Source of the DNA: Jeotgalicoccus marinus DSM 19772
Lineage (GTDB): Bacteria > Bacillota > Bacilli > Staphylococcales > Salinicoccaceae
Direction: 5' to 3'
Assembly: GCF_000425825.1 (NCBI RefSeq)
Contig: NZ_AUEE01000007.1
Location: forward strand, 62,001 to 126,000
DNA: 64,000 nt
Shown here: positions 25,178-32,848 of the stretch, piece after piece
Numbering within the stretch: the first letter of the stretch is position 1
How the letters are laid out: the number at the start of each line of letters is the position of its first letter
Position numbers and translations under genes: made by a program
The notes under the pieces: model-generated
What the model saw: only the letters and a program-made list of their open reading frames with translations
Told to the model about the DNA's origin: nothing
The model's database searches: none

Positions 25178-25311
25178 GACAAAGAGAAGCCGTACTCTGG
25201 GTCTGAGTACGGCTTCATATAATGTGCGAATATAGATTAAAGTAGCTGAAAATGATTTTTATAGAATTAATAAGAGGGGGCCTATTAATATTTAATTGAT
25301 AATCATTTTCA
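25178..25311 (-). ncRNA. Candidate Fur-regulated small RNA with C-rich loop
   Basis: This gene-free gap contains, on the minus strand, a complete small-RNA plan of about 134 nt. The 5' end (25311-25301) pairs over 11 perfect bp with 25257-25247. Inside it a 7-bp stem, AUUAAUA/UAUUAAU (25289-25266), presents the loop GGCCCCCUCU. A 12-bp hairpin (25216-25186, loop AGACCCA) and a U-rich tail end it. Single-stranded C-rich motifs are how S. aureus IsrR and the Rsa RNAs pair with ribosome sites. No ORF of note lies in it. Confidence 0.7.
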
Positions 25312-25346
25312 ATTACTAATATACAATTTAATTGAGAATGAGTCAA
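25297..25346 (-). promoter_or_regulatory. Promoter and Fur box for the small RNA
   Basis: On the minus strand TTGACT (25346-25341) and TATATT (25323-25318) are exactly 17 bp apart. TGAAAATGATTATCA (25311-25297) differs by one base from the 7-1-7 Fur consensus TGATAATnATTATCA and covers the expected start point. Iron-loaded Fur would block transcription; iron starvation would release it. Confidence 0.75.
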
Positions 25347-25369
25347 CGGTAATTGAGAAAGTCTTTCAA

Positions 25370-26233
25370 TTAACTATGACTATTTTGTGTCACAAGATGT
25401 ACATGTGTCCCTGATGGATCAACAGCATCGACAAATGAATCATTAACTTCAACTTGATAACCAAGTTTTGTTAATCTTGATACTGCAGAATCTAGAACGT
25501 CTTGTGATGGGTATACTAAATCAAAATAATCGAGGCCAACTGTACCTTTTTCACTAGCAGGTGCACCCACGCCATTCCAAACATTAATTGCAATATGGTG
25601 ATGATAATTTTCACTAGACATAAACAGAGCCTGTCCACCAAAACGTAGAGCAACATTTAAGCCGAGCCCTTCAGTATAGAACTCTTCACCTTTTACTAGG
25701 TTTCCAACATGTAAGTGAACATGTCCCATTATAGTACCTTCAGGTAATCCTTTAAAGTCATTTGGGTTAGGCTGATTCTTAAGTAAGTCTTCAGCGTTTA
25801 AACGGTCAGTAACCATATGCACTTGACCGTCGTTCCAAATCCATTGATCAGGATCTCTATCAATATAGATTTCAATGCCATTACCATCGATATCTTCTAA
25901 ATACAATGCCTCACTAACGTGGTGATCAGCAGAACCAAGTGGCACACGTTTTGATGCTAAATGCATAGTGATTAGTGCTAAGTCTTCTCTCTTTGGTAAG
26001 AGTAGTGCAAAGTGATATAAACCGCTTGTACGGTGATTAGGACGGTCGCTTTCTGCAAGATTAATTCTTAATAGTGTGTGTTTCCCATCTACTGTGAAAT
26101 CGACTGATGTCTCAGTTTTAGATAACACTTTAAAACCAATTATATTTGTATAAAAATCAGTTGATTTTTCTAAATCTTTTACATTTAATGAGACAGTGTT
26201 TGTATAAATTGCATTATTTTTATGAAATTCCAT
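25370..26233 (-). CDS. catE: Two-domain VOC dioxygenase, CatE-like (catechol 2,3-dioxygenase)
   Basis: 287 residues from ATG 26233 after GGAGG. It has two glyoxalase/VOC modules (about 10-125 and 165-285). The metal ligands of the second are visible: His in GHVHLHVGNL, His in YHHHIAINVW, and an acidic residue near the end. It resembles B. subtilis CatE, which opens catechol rings and protects against quinones. The divergent HxlR/DUF24 regulator gene next door is exactly the CatR/YodB arrangement. The final Glu ligand is less clear: the sequence is VDPSGTHVHLV. Confidence 0.85.
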   Translation of the reverse strand: MEFHKNNAIYTNTVSLNVKDLEKSTDFYTNIIGFKVLSKTETSVDFTVDGKHTLLRINLAESDRPNHRTSGLYHFALLLPKREDLALITMHLASKRVPLGSADHHVSEALYLEDIDGNGIEIYIDRDPDQWIWNDGQVHMVTDRLNAEDLLKNQPNPNDFKGLPEGTIMGHVHLHVGNLVKGEEFYTEGLGLNVALRFGGQALFMSSENYHHHIAINVWNGVGAPASEKGTVGLDYFDLVYPSQDVLDSAVSRLTKLGYQVEVNDSFVDAVDPSGTHVHLVTQNSHS

Positions 26234-26282
26234 AACTATTCCTCCATTTACTAACCTTATGTAACCAAGTATACAATTATAA

Positions 26283-26312
26283 TTACGTAATAGCAAGTAA
26301 TATATTTTACTT
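26283..26312. promoter_or_regulatory. Operator candidates between catE and catR-like genes
   Basis: Two palindromes lie in the divergent spacer: TTACGTAA (26283-26290) and AAGTAA-TATATT-TTACTT (26295-26312). TTAC/GTAA half-sites are typical for YodB/CatR-type regulators. Confidence 0.5.
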
Positions 26313-26362
26313 TTATTAGGTGGTGATTTGTGCTATTATATATTGAAAGAGGAGTGATATGT

Positions 26363-26692
26363 ATGGCTCAACACGAAATGTGTCCCCGTTTTGAAAAAGC
26401 GGTCAATATATTAAGCCAACGATGGACTGCACTATTAATCTATCAGATGATGGACGGAAACTCTCGATTTGGTGAAATTCAGTCTGCAACTGGCGTAAGT
26501 GGTAAGGTTTTATCAGATCGTTTGAAGAGTATGGAACAAGAAGGACTTATTACACGTGAGGTAATTCCAGAGACACCTGTTGTTATTAAATACTCATTAA
26601 CAGAAAAAGGGAAGTCTTTAGAACCGGTACTTAAAGACATTGAAGACTGGTCTCAAAACTGGATTGAACATCCAGATAAACAAGAAGCATAA
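26363..26692 (+). CDS. HxlR/DUF24 redox regulator, CatR/YodB-like
   Basis: 109 residues from ATG 26363 behind AGAGGAGTGA. Winged-helix of the HxlR type: ALLIYQMMDGNSRFGEIQSATGVSGKVLSDRLKSMEQEGLI. A single Cys near the N-terminus (HEMCPRFEKAV) matches the sensing Cys of YodB, CatR and QsrR, which is modified by quinones or diamide so that repression is lifted. Divergent placement from catE suggests it represses catE and itself. Confidence 0.9.
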   Translation: MAQHEMCPRFEKAVNILSQRWTALLIYQMMDGNSRFGEIQSATGVSGKVLSDRLKSMEQEGLITREVIPETPVVIKYSLTEKGKSLEPVLKDIEDWSQNWIEHPDKQEA

Positions 26693-26698
26693 GTGAAA

Positions 26699-26750
26699 AA
26701 CACCACATATCCTCTTTAATGACATAGTGTCATAGGATATGTGGTGTTTT
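26699..26750. terminator. Bidirectional terminator, long stem
   Basis: AACACCACATATCCT pairs with AGGATATGTGGTGTT, with an inner ATGACA/TGTCAT stem. Serves the convergent catR-like and nuclease genes. Confidence 0.88.
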
Positions 26751-26751
26751 A

Positions 26752-27321
26752 TTATTCAGACCAAACGCCAACTTGATTTTGTTTCGCTTCTTCCTCAGCA
26801 TCACGTAATATGTCTTCATATTTATCATTAGGAGGGTGAACGTAATCGACAGTGGCTAAGCCTTCACGTACAAGCGTTTCATTAACCATTTCACCATCAG
26901 CATAGACATATGCAAGGTAGCGGTCGTATTGATCAGTTTTTTCTTCATCGAACTCAACTGTAATTTCTTGAGCGTTATCTAAGAGTTCTTGTGTTCGTTC
27001 AAATGCTTCTTGTGCATAAGGATCATCTTCATCACCATCTCTACCGATTTCAGGTGTATTGATAATTAGATATCTAAAATTATGGGTGTCACCTTGATAG
27101 TTAAATCGTGTCGTATCACCATCAATATGTTGGTCCACAGTAACTACATTATCTGAAGAAGTTTCGGCAGATGAATTTTCGTCGTCATTACCTGCGAAAT
27201 TATCGTTATAGACCGTAACACCAATAAAGAGTAGTAGGATGACTATCATTCCAGGAATACCAAGTTTTTTAAGATGTCTAGGTCTAATTAATTTGTTATT
27301 TGGTTTGTTTTTGTTAGCCAT
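26752..27321 (-). CDS. Membrane-anchored thermonuclease (SNase family)
   Basis: 189 residues: basic N-terminus, one membrane helix (IPGMIVILLLFIGVTVY, about 24-40), an acidic linker and an SNase domain (about 58-188). Visible active-site parts are IDGDT, the Arg in NFRYLIINTPE and its Glu, and the Arg in QYDRYLAYVY. The position of Asp40 in S. aureus nuclease is Asn here (INTPE), as in some other family members. No Ala-x-Ala follows the helix, so it probably stays anchored, facing outward, like staphylococcal Nuc2. Confidence 0.9.
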   Translation of the reverse strand: MANKNKPNNKLIRPRHLKKLGIPGMIVILLLFIGVTVYNDNFAGNDDENSSAETSSDNVVTVDQHIDGDTTRFNYQGDTHNFRYLIINTPEIGRDGDEDDPYAQEAFERTQELLDNAQEITVEFDEEKTDQYDRYLAYVYADGEMVNETLVREGLATVDYVHPPNDKYEDILRDAEEEAKQNQVGVWSE

Positions 27322-27466
27322 GAGAACTTCCTTTCCGTATACTTATAGTTTAATCTTATAATTCTTTAATACTGAAAACAATTGTTTATCTCATTAGAGA
27401 TTTTATATATAAACCTATGATAGTAAAGAAAGTGTAAATTTGATATAAGAAAAGTGTTAAAAACAC

Positions 27467-27495
27467 TTGAATTGTAATGTGGAAACAAGTATTAT
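27467..27495 (+). promoter_or_regulatory. Promoter of the tRNA cluster
   Basis: TTGAAT (27467-27472) and TATTAT (27490-27495) are 17 bp apart and about 38 bp before the first tRNA. A short palindrome (27452-27469) overlaps the -35. Confidence 0.55.
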
Positions 27496-27532
27496 AGGTA
27501 ACAGACATTAAATATATGTTAAATAATATTAT

Positions 27533-27604
<72 letters not shown>

Positions 27605-27627
27605 TTTTCTTATGCTTTACATAAGCG

Positions 27628-27703
27628 GGTCCCGTGGTGTAGCGGTTAACATGCCTGCCTGTCACGCAGGAGATCGCGGGTTCGAGTCCCGTCGGGACCG
27701 CCA
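27628..27703 (+). tRNA. tRNA-Asp (GTC)
   Basis: Acceptor GGTCCCG/CGGGACC, G73 and encoded CCA. Anticodon GTC in CCTGTCACG. Confidence 0.95.
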
Positions 27704-27724
27704 TTATTATTTATCATAAAGTAT

Positions 27725-27797
27725 GGTTTAGTAGCTCAGTTGGTAGAGCATGTGATTGAAGCTCACAGTGTCGGCGGTTCGATTCCGTCCTGAACCA
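27725..27797 (+). tRNA. tRNA-Phe (GAA)
   Basis: Acceptor GGTTTAG/CTGAACC (one G-T), A73. Anticodon GAA in TGATTGAAGCTCA. CCA not encoded. Confidence 0.94.
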
Positions 27798-27804
27798 TTT
27801 TAAT

Positions 27805-27875
27805 GCGGGTATAGTTAAATGGTATAACCTCAGCCTTCCAAGCTGATGTTGTCGGTTCGATCCCGTCTACCCGCT
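27805..27875 (+). tRNA. tRNA-Gly (TCC)
   Basis: Acceptor GCGGGTA/TACCCGC with T73. Anticodon TCC in GCCTTCCAAGC. Confidence 0.94.
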
Positions 27876-27882
27876 CTTTTAT

Positions 27883-27957
27883 TCCACAGTAGCTCAGTGG
27901 TAGAGCTATCGGCTGTTAACCGATCGGTCGTAGGTTCGAGTCCTACCTGTGGAGCCA
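27883..27957 (+). tRNA. tRNA-Asn (GTT)
   Basis: Acceptor TCCACAG/CTGTGGA, G73 and encoded CCA. Anticodon GTT in CTGTTAACC. Confidence 0.95.
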
Positions 27958-27969
27958 TTTTTTTGTTAT

Positions 27970-28041
27970 GGCCCGTTGGTCAAGCGGTTAAGACACCGCC
28001 CTTTCACGGCGGTAACACGGGTTCGAGTCCCGTACGGGTCA
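27970..28041 (+). tRNA. tRNA-Glu (TTC)
   Basis: Acceptor GGCCCGT/ACGGGTC, A73. Anticodon TTC in CCCTTTCACGG. Confidence 0.94.
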
Positions 28042-28078
28042 TATTCAGAAGTGTAATCGCACTTCTGTTTTTTATTTT

Positions 28079-28166
28079 GGACAGCTGGCCGAGTGGCTGA
28101 AGGCGCACGCCTGGAACGCGTGTAAACGGCAACCCCGTTTCGAGGGTTCAAATCCCTCGCTGTCCG
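28079..28166 (+). tRNA. tRNA-Ser (GGA)
   Basis: Acceptor GGACAGC/GCTGTCC, G73, long variable arm. Anticodon GGA in CCTGGAACGC. Confidence 0.95.
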
Positions 28167-28197
28167 TTACATAACTCCATAGTAATGATGGAGAGAG

Positions 28198-28229
28198 TGG
28201 ACACGTGTCTAAACGCGTGTCCATTTTTT
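28198..28229 (+). terminator. Terminator of the tRNA cluster
   Basis: TGGACACG and CGTGTCCA pair, followed by six T. Confidence 0.85.
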
Positions 28230-28371
28230 ATGCTTTCATTTAGTAAAATTAACGATTCACATATAAGTCATAATAATCTAAAAATTTTTATGAATATCAT
28301 GGATATTATTTGAAAAATTTTGTATTTAAGAGATAATAATAGTAGAACAACATTTGAAAGGATGATTGCAA

Positions 28372-29421
28372 GTGAGAGCGGCAGTATTTTACGAAGCAAA
28401 AGACATTCGCGTAGAAGATGTTGAAATACCAGAAGTTAAAGAGAATGATGTTAAGGTTAGAGTGGCATGGACGGGTATTTGTGGAAGTGATTTACATGAA
28501 TACAACGCAGGTCCAATTTTCATTCCAAAAGATGAAGCCTCGCCATTAACTGGAAGACAAGCACCATTGACTATGGGACATGAGTTCTCTGGCGTGATAG
28601 AAGAAGTTGGTAGTGGGGTAGATGGCCTTAAAGTAGGAGATAAGGTTACTATCAATCCTCTAATTACAGGTAAGGTTCATGACAATCCTTTAGTTGACAT
28701 GTACAAAGGATTTACCTTTGTTGGTCTCGGTAGTGATGGTGGATTTGCTGACTTTACAGTTGTTGATCAGCGAAATATAGTCAAATTACAAGATGACACA
28801 TCATTACAAATTGGAGCGCTTGTAGAACCTACAGCTGTTGCATTACAAGCTATTAGAGAATCTGAAATGAATTTCAGTGATTCTGTTGCAGTATTTGGGG
28901 CTGGACCGATTGGGTTGTTAACTGTTATTGCAGCTCGTGCAGCTGGTGCTAAGGATATTATCGTTTTTGATTTAAGTGATAATCGCTTAGAAAAAGCTAA
29001 AGAAGTTGGAGCAACTTATGTTGTTAACTCAGGCAATGAGGACCCTGAAGAATTTGTGAAAAAATATTATCCTGATGGTGTGGATAGAGCTTTTGAAGTC
29101 GCAGGTGTTCCGGTAACTGTGAATCAAGCCATTGCTGTGACACGAGCTCGAGGTATGGTAACTATCGTCTCTATTTTTGAAAAAGAAATGGATTTCAATC
29201 CAATGTTACTCACGGCAAGTGGTGTAAGAATTTCATCTACACTTGCATATGAGCCAGATATTTTTGAAGCAACTGTTAAAATGATCGAAAGTGGTCAAAT
29301 CGACCCAAGCCCAGTCATTACAGATCAGATTGAACTGGAAGATGTTGTGACAAAAGGCTTTGAAGAATTGTTAAATAATAAGAATCAATCTAAGATCTTA
29401 GTTAAATTAAGTGGAGAATAA
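28372..29421 (+). CDS. bdhA: 2,3-butanediol dehydrogenase, zinc MDR family
   Basis: 349 residues from GTG 28372 (MRAAVFYEAKDIRVEDVE); the TTG six bases up is too near AAAGGATG. Catalytic zinc ligands are Cys in TGICGSDLHEY and the His/Glu of MGHEFSG. A Rossmann GAGPIGLL lies near residue 180. The usual four-Cys structural zinc loop is absent, as in B. subtilis BdhA, and the GPIFIP segment is also shared. It interconverts acetoin and 2,3-butanediol with NAD(H), an overflow and redox-balance route. Monocistronic by its terminator. Confidence 0.87.
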   Translation: MRAAVFYEAKDIRVEDVEIPEVKENDVKVRVAWTGICGSDLHEYNAGPIFIPKDEASPLTGRQAPLTMGHEFSGVIEEVGSGVDGLKVGDKVTINPLITGKVHDNPLVDMYKGFTFVGLGSDGGFADFTVVDQRNIVKLQDDTSLQIGALVEPTAVALQAIRESEMNFSDSVAVFGAGPIGLLTVIAARAAGAKDIIVFDLSDNRLEKAKEVGATYVVNSGNEDPEEFVKKYYPDGVDRAFEVAGVPVTVNQAIAVTRARGMVTIVSIFEKEMDFNPMLLTASGVRISSTLAYEPDIFEATVKMIESGQIDPSPVITDQIELEDVVTKGFEELLNNKNQSKILVKLSGE

Positions 29422-29436
29422 TATATTTAGTTTTAG

Positions 29437-29470
29437 TGGCTCTCTGTGCTCATGACAGAGGGCCATTATT
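29437..29470 (+). terminator. Terminator after bdhA
   Basis: TGGCTCTCTGT pairs with ACAGAGGGCCA (one G-T) around a 7-base loop, followed by TTATT. Confidence 0.75.
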
Positions 29471-29539
29471 CATTTTAACATCAGTTTGCCCATCAACCAT
29501 TTAGGGAAATAATTTGTATGAGATTGTTGAAAGTGAGTG

Positions 29540-30403
29540 ATGGTCTTGAATCAAAAATGGCATAATAATTTACCAATTTCCGATATTGTTTCTATTAGCC
29601 CTGTTGCTGGTGGGGACGTTAATGATGCATATAAAGTAGAAACTAAATCTAAAGAATATTTTCTCTTGGTACAGCCGAACCGTACTGAGGCATTTTATTT
29701 ATCTGAAGCAGCGGGTCTTAAAAAGTTTGCTGAGATTGGTGTCAATGCACCAAAAGTAATCAGTAGTGGGGAAATCGATGGTGATGCATATTTACTGCTT
29801 TCATTTATTGATGAGGGCAGTGGTAGTCAAGCTGATTTAGGTCATATGGTGGCTAAATTACATTTAGAACATAATGAAAATGGTCAATTTGGTTATGATT
29901 TTCCACATGAAGGTGGGGATATGACCTTTGATAATGCATGGACGGATTCTTGGATAGAACTATTTGTGGAACGACGACTCGATGTAATTCGAGATATAGT
30001 CTTAGAAAGAGGTTACTGGAATAAGGATGACCTAGATCTATACGATAAAACACGCCAGGTCATCGTAAAAACGTTAGAAAACCATAATAGCAAACCGTCA
30101 TTCTTACATGGTGATTTGTGGGCAGGAAATTACATGTTTGAACGTGATGGGACACCTGTCTTATTTGATCCGTCCCCATTCTATGGAGACCGTGAGTTTG
30201 ATTTAGGTGCGACAACTGTTTTTGGTGGATTCAGTGGCGACTTCTATGATGCTTATGATGAGGCTTATCCATTAGAAGCTGATGCATGGAAGCGGATTAG
30301 GTTTTATAAATTCTATTTAATTTTTGTACATCTTGCGAAATTTGGTGGCTTATATAAGAGCAGCTGTAAAGAATTAATGATGGATATTATTTCAGAAGCA
30401 TAA
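29540..30403 (+). CDS. Fructosamine kinase family protein
   Basis: 287 residues. Aminoglycoside-kinase-like fold with the fructosamine-3-kinase pattern: VAGGDVNDAYKVET glycine loop, LHGDLWAGNYMF catalytic loop, LFDPSPFYGDREFDLG metal loop. These enzymes phosphorylate ketosamines on glycated proteins or free Amadori products so that they fall apart. ATG 29540 (or GTG 29537) is preceded only by a weak AAAGTGAG. Confidence 0.9.
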   Translation: MVLNQKWHNNLPISDIVSISPVAGGDVNDAYKVETKSKEYFLLVQPNRTEAFYLSEAAGLKKFAEIGVNAPKVISSGEIDGDAYLLLSFIDEGSGSQADLGHMVAKLHLEHNENGQFGYDFPHEGGDMTFDNAWTDSWIELFVERRLDVIRDIVLERGYWNKDDLDLYDKTRQVIVKTLENHNSKPSFLHGDLWAGNYMFERDGTPVLFDPSPFYGDREFDLGATTVFGGFSGDFYDAYDEAYPLEADAWKRIRFYKFYLIFVHLAKFGGLYKSSCKELMMDIISEA

Positions 30404-30461
30404 ATTACCAGTAGTGGGGGTATATATTATAAAATTTCACTAATAGTGAGGGCGATGAAAT

Positions 30462-31244
30462 ATGGAAGAAGCTAGAAAAGTAATGTATAAGAGACTGAAA
30501 GTTTTGCATAAGGCGTATACCAATTTTAGAAATAATCCTTTTAATCCAGACTATGCGCATGAAATACGCACAAATAGTAGGAAACTGAGAAGTATGTTTA
30601 ACTTTTTAAAAAATTCTATGGATGAAGCGGACTATGATCATGTTAATAATTCATTGAAAGACTTTGCTTCTATCTATGGACCAGTTAGGGAAATTGATGT
30701 ATTAAATGATTGGTGTACAGTTGTTGCGACTAAAGAACCAGAGTTAAGTAATGAATACAAAGAATTATTTAATCATTTTACTAAAGAACGTCGCCGTGAA
30801 ATGAACCGCACATTTAATAAAACGAATACTTTAACCTCAACAACAGCAATAGACGATGCAACAAAAGCCATTGAGCAATTATCTTTTAAAAAGCCAAAAA
30901 AACTAGATAAGGACATTAAGAAGCAATTGCAAAAGAAAGAAGAAAAGTTGCTGGAAAACTTTGAGCATTTAGATTTAGAAGACTATGAAGGCGTACATGA
31001 ATTAAGAAAAGAAGCAAAAAAATTACGCTATCCTGCTGAGGATTTAGGTAAATTATCGTCTGTGACGCACAAGAAGATTGCATCAAAGGCAGAAGATATT
31101 CAGGATGATTTAGGTCAACTGACAGATGCAGAGGTAAATATTAGATTGCTTAATAACTATGCTGAGAAAACTGATAATGAATCGCTTAAGCAATTATTTT
31201 TAGACCTTGCTGACATACAAAAGCAAGAGTTGCCTAGCAAGTAA
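30462..31244 (+). CDS. CHAD domain protein
   Basis: 260 residues, fully helical and Lys/Arg-rich, with paired conserved patterns YAHEIRTNSRKLRSMFNF (about 27-44) and VHELRKEAKKLRYPAEDL (about 185-202). The His and basic residues line the pore that binds polyphosphate in CHAD proteins. AGGGCGATG provides a modest ribosome site. Such proteins are linked to polyphosphate granules; the role in this cell is unknown. Confidence 0.9.
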   Translation: MEEARKVMYKRLKVLHKAYTNFRNNPFNPDYAHEIRTNSRKLRSMFNFLKNSMDEADYDHVNNSLKDFASIYGPVREIDVLNDWCTVVATKEPELSNEYKELFNHFTKERRREMNRTFNKTNTLTSTTAIDDATKAIEQLSFKKPKKLDKDIKKQLQKKEEKLLENFEHLDLEDYEGVHELRKEAKKLRYPAEDLGKLSSVTHKKIASKAEDIQDDLGQLTDAEVNIRLLNNYAEKTDNESLKQLFLDLADIQKQELPSK

Positions 31245-31273
31245 AAAATGCATGCCATGAAGCATGCATTTTT
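31245..31273 (+). terminator. Terminator after CHAD gene
   Basis: AAAATGCATG and CATGCATTTTT pair around an 8-base loop. Confidence 0.8.
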
Positions 31274-31304
31274 GGATTATATAAGTTTAATCAATTTTTC
31301 ACAC

Positions 31305-32060
31305 TTATTTTGTATACTCAAGCACTGCGTCTCTTAAAAATTCAGCACCCTGATCTACATGTTGATTATAATAGTGCTTGAATCGTTCGTCTTGAACGTA
31401 CATTTCCACCAAGCCTCTATGCGCTTCTTTAGAATAAGAAGGCCAGCTGAAGCTTAGCCACTCCTTATGTTTACTCGCGAGTAGTTTGGCAGCTTCAGAA
31501 GCTGGATCATTAGTTTGTATTGCTGTTTTTAACAACTCGATAATTTCTTGTTCTAGATTTCTGAACGCTTCGTAATCATCTTCACTCATGCCCATTAATT
31601 TTGCATTGCTTTCGTCTATGGTTGTATCACCATATTTTGCTCTAATCTCAATGCCGAATTCTGCTTCGTTTTTATTGATTAAATCTTTTTTAAACCCTTC
31701 AAATTTTTCTTGATCTGACATATCGATCTCTCCTTTATGATTCAAAATCGTCTTTTCCACGGTTTTGATTATTTCGTCGAGGCGGGTACGTTCGTCAGTC
31801 AATGCTTTATAGTGCGCATTTAAAGTGTTAAGCGCTTCAAAATCACTATCATTAATCATCTGTTTGATTTCTTTTAAGCCAACATCCAATTCTCGATAAA
31901 AGAGAATCTGCTGCAGCAAATCGACTTCTTTTTTACCATAAATTCGATAACCTGATGTTGAGATTTTAGCTGGCTTGAGTAAGTCAATCTGGTCGTAATA
32001 TCTCAATGTACGACTAGAAACGCCTGATAATTTTGCGAGCTGACTGACTGTATATTCCAT
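31305..32060 (-). CDS. MerR family regulator with TipAS-like C-terminal domain
   Basis: 251 residues from ATG 32060, after AGGAGG; nine upstream codons lie in the promoter. Residues 1-70 are a MerR winged helix (MEYTVSQLAKLSGVSSRTLRYYDQIDLL), followed by a dimerising coiled coil. Residues about 115-250 resemble the drug-binding TipAS domain (SFSWPSYSKEAHRGLVEMYVQDERF). Relatives TipA and Mta switch on efflux or resistance genes when they bind drugs. The promoter has the 19-bp spacer of MerR targets, so the gene likely activates itself. Confidence 0.9.
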   Translation of the reverse strand: MEYTVSQLAKLSGVSSRTLRYYDQIDLLKPAKISTSGYRIYGKKEVDLLQQILFYRELDVGLKEIKQMINDSDFEALNTLNAHYKALTDERTRLDEIIKTVEKTILNHKGEIDMSDQEKFEGFKKDLINKNEAEFGIEIRAKYGDTTIDESNAKLMGMSEDDYEAFRNLEQEIIELLKTAIQTNDPASEAAKLLASKHKEWLSFSWPSYSKEAHRGLVEMYVQDERFKHYYNQHVDQGAEFLRDAVLEYTK

Positions 32061-32082
32061 ATCATCCCTCCTGACATTTCTC

Positions 32083-32113
32083 ATAATAAGAGTTGACGTA
32101 ACGTCAAGGTCAA
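32083..32113 (-). promoter_or_regulatory. MerR-type promoter with 19-bp spacer and operator
   Basis: On the minus strand TTGACC (32113-32108) and TATTAT (32088-32083) are 19 bp apart. The spacer contains the perfect palindrome TTGACGT-T-ACGTCAA (32107-32093). An overlong spacer with the operator inside it is the defining feature of promoters twisted open by MerR activators. Confidence 0.85.
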
Positions 32114-32117
32114 GTGT

Positions 32118-32216
32118 TTATTTAGAATTTTTGTTGTTGGTAGATATAAAGAGGGCAATGGCAAGAATTAAGAAGGCAAAAAAGGCAATACCAATTGCTA
32201 TCAGTACCTGAATCAT
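32118..32216 (-). CDS. 32-residue membrane peptide
   Basis: ATG 32216 lies after AAGGAGAGAT, a strong ribosome site. The peptide has one hydrophobic helix (IAIGIAFFAFLILAIALFI) and a polar Asn/Lys tail. Too short for normal gene callers. It lies immediately upstream of the MerR promoter in the same direction. Could be a small regulator of a membrane protein or a toxin-like peptide; unknown. Confidence 0.65.
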   Translation of the reverse strand: MIQVLIAIGIAFFAFLILAIALFISTNNKNSK

Positions 32217-32322
32217 ATTTATCTCTCCTTCGTTATCATCTTCAATGTATCATATTTATTTAGATAACATAAATTTAATGGTAAAATAATGTAAAGGAAC
32301 TATAGAAAGAAGTTGAGAATAA

Positions 32323-32790
32323 ATGGATCCCTTATCAGTATGGTTAGATGTAATTGTTATCGTCGGCTTGTTTATTGCCCTAATTGTGGCCTTAGGTGCA
32401 TATACAGCAAGAAAACGTTCTGAAGTGATGACGACACAACCGAAATTAATGATTGATGAAGTGGGTTGGCGAACGGATGACCGCGGTAGATATATGATGT
32501 TTCGCGTAGAAAATAAGAGTGATAACCCATTTCAAATTAGTAAGGTCTATGTAAAAGGTTATGATTTTACGACTAAATATCATTACATCAAAGAAGAAGA
32601 TGAGAATGATGTTGTCATCATAAAATTTTATATGCAACCTGACCAAACACTCAATTCTCGCATTAGAATAAATTATCGAGACTTTAATAATAAACCCCAC
32701 ACAGTAATGTCAGTTCGCCTAGATATGGAAGGTGGAGAACTCACATATGAAGCTGAAGGAACGAAATTCATTTTAACCAAAACCAAATAA
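32323..32790 (+). CDS. Membrane-anchored hypothetical protein (155 aa)
   Basis: One N-terminal membrane helix (VWLDVIVIVGLFIALIVALGAY, about 6-28), then a basic stop and about 125 residues of beta-rich domain (MMFRVENKSDNPFQISKVYVKG). The His- and Tyr-rich middle has alternating strands suggestive of an immunoglobulin-like fold. No family recognised. A perfect palindromic terminator follows. Confidence 0.78.
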   Translation: MDPLSVWLDVIVIVGLFIALIVALGAYTARKRSEVMTTQPKLMIDEVGWRTDDRGRYMMFRVENKSDNPFQISKVYVKGYDFTTKYHYIKEEDENDVVIIKFYMQPDQTLNSRIRINYRDFNNKPHTVMSVRLDMEGGELTYEAEGTKFILTKTK

Positions 32791-32799
32791 TGTCATAAA

Positions 32800-32831
32800 A
32801 AAAGGTCAATGTGATATCACATTGACCTTTT
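32800..32831. terminator. Bidirectional terminator, perfect palindrome
   Basis: AAAAGGTCAATGTGAT pairs exactly with its mirror, ATCACATTGACCTTTT. It serves the convergent membrane-protein and lipoprotein genes. Confidence 0.9.
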
Positions 32832-32848
32832 GGCTTATAAGTAGAAGA

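Noticed and set aside
25186-25216. Hairpin first read as the terminator of catE only
   Set aside because: It lies about 150 bases past the catE stop and is preceded by a full promoter and Fur box on the same strand, so it fits better as the terminator of a separate small RNA; read-through from catE could also use it.
26983-27130. Thermonuclease as inactive because Asp40 is Asn
   Set aside because: Other SNase-family members have NTPE in this place and the two Arg and the Glu are kept, so inactivity cannot be claimed.
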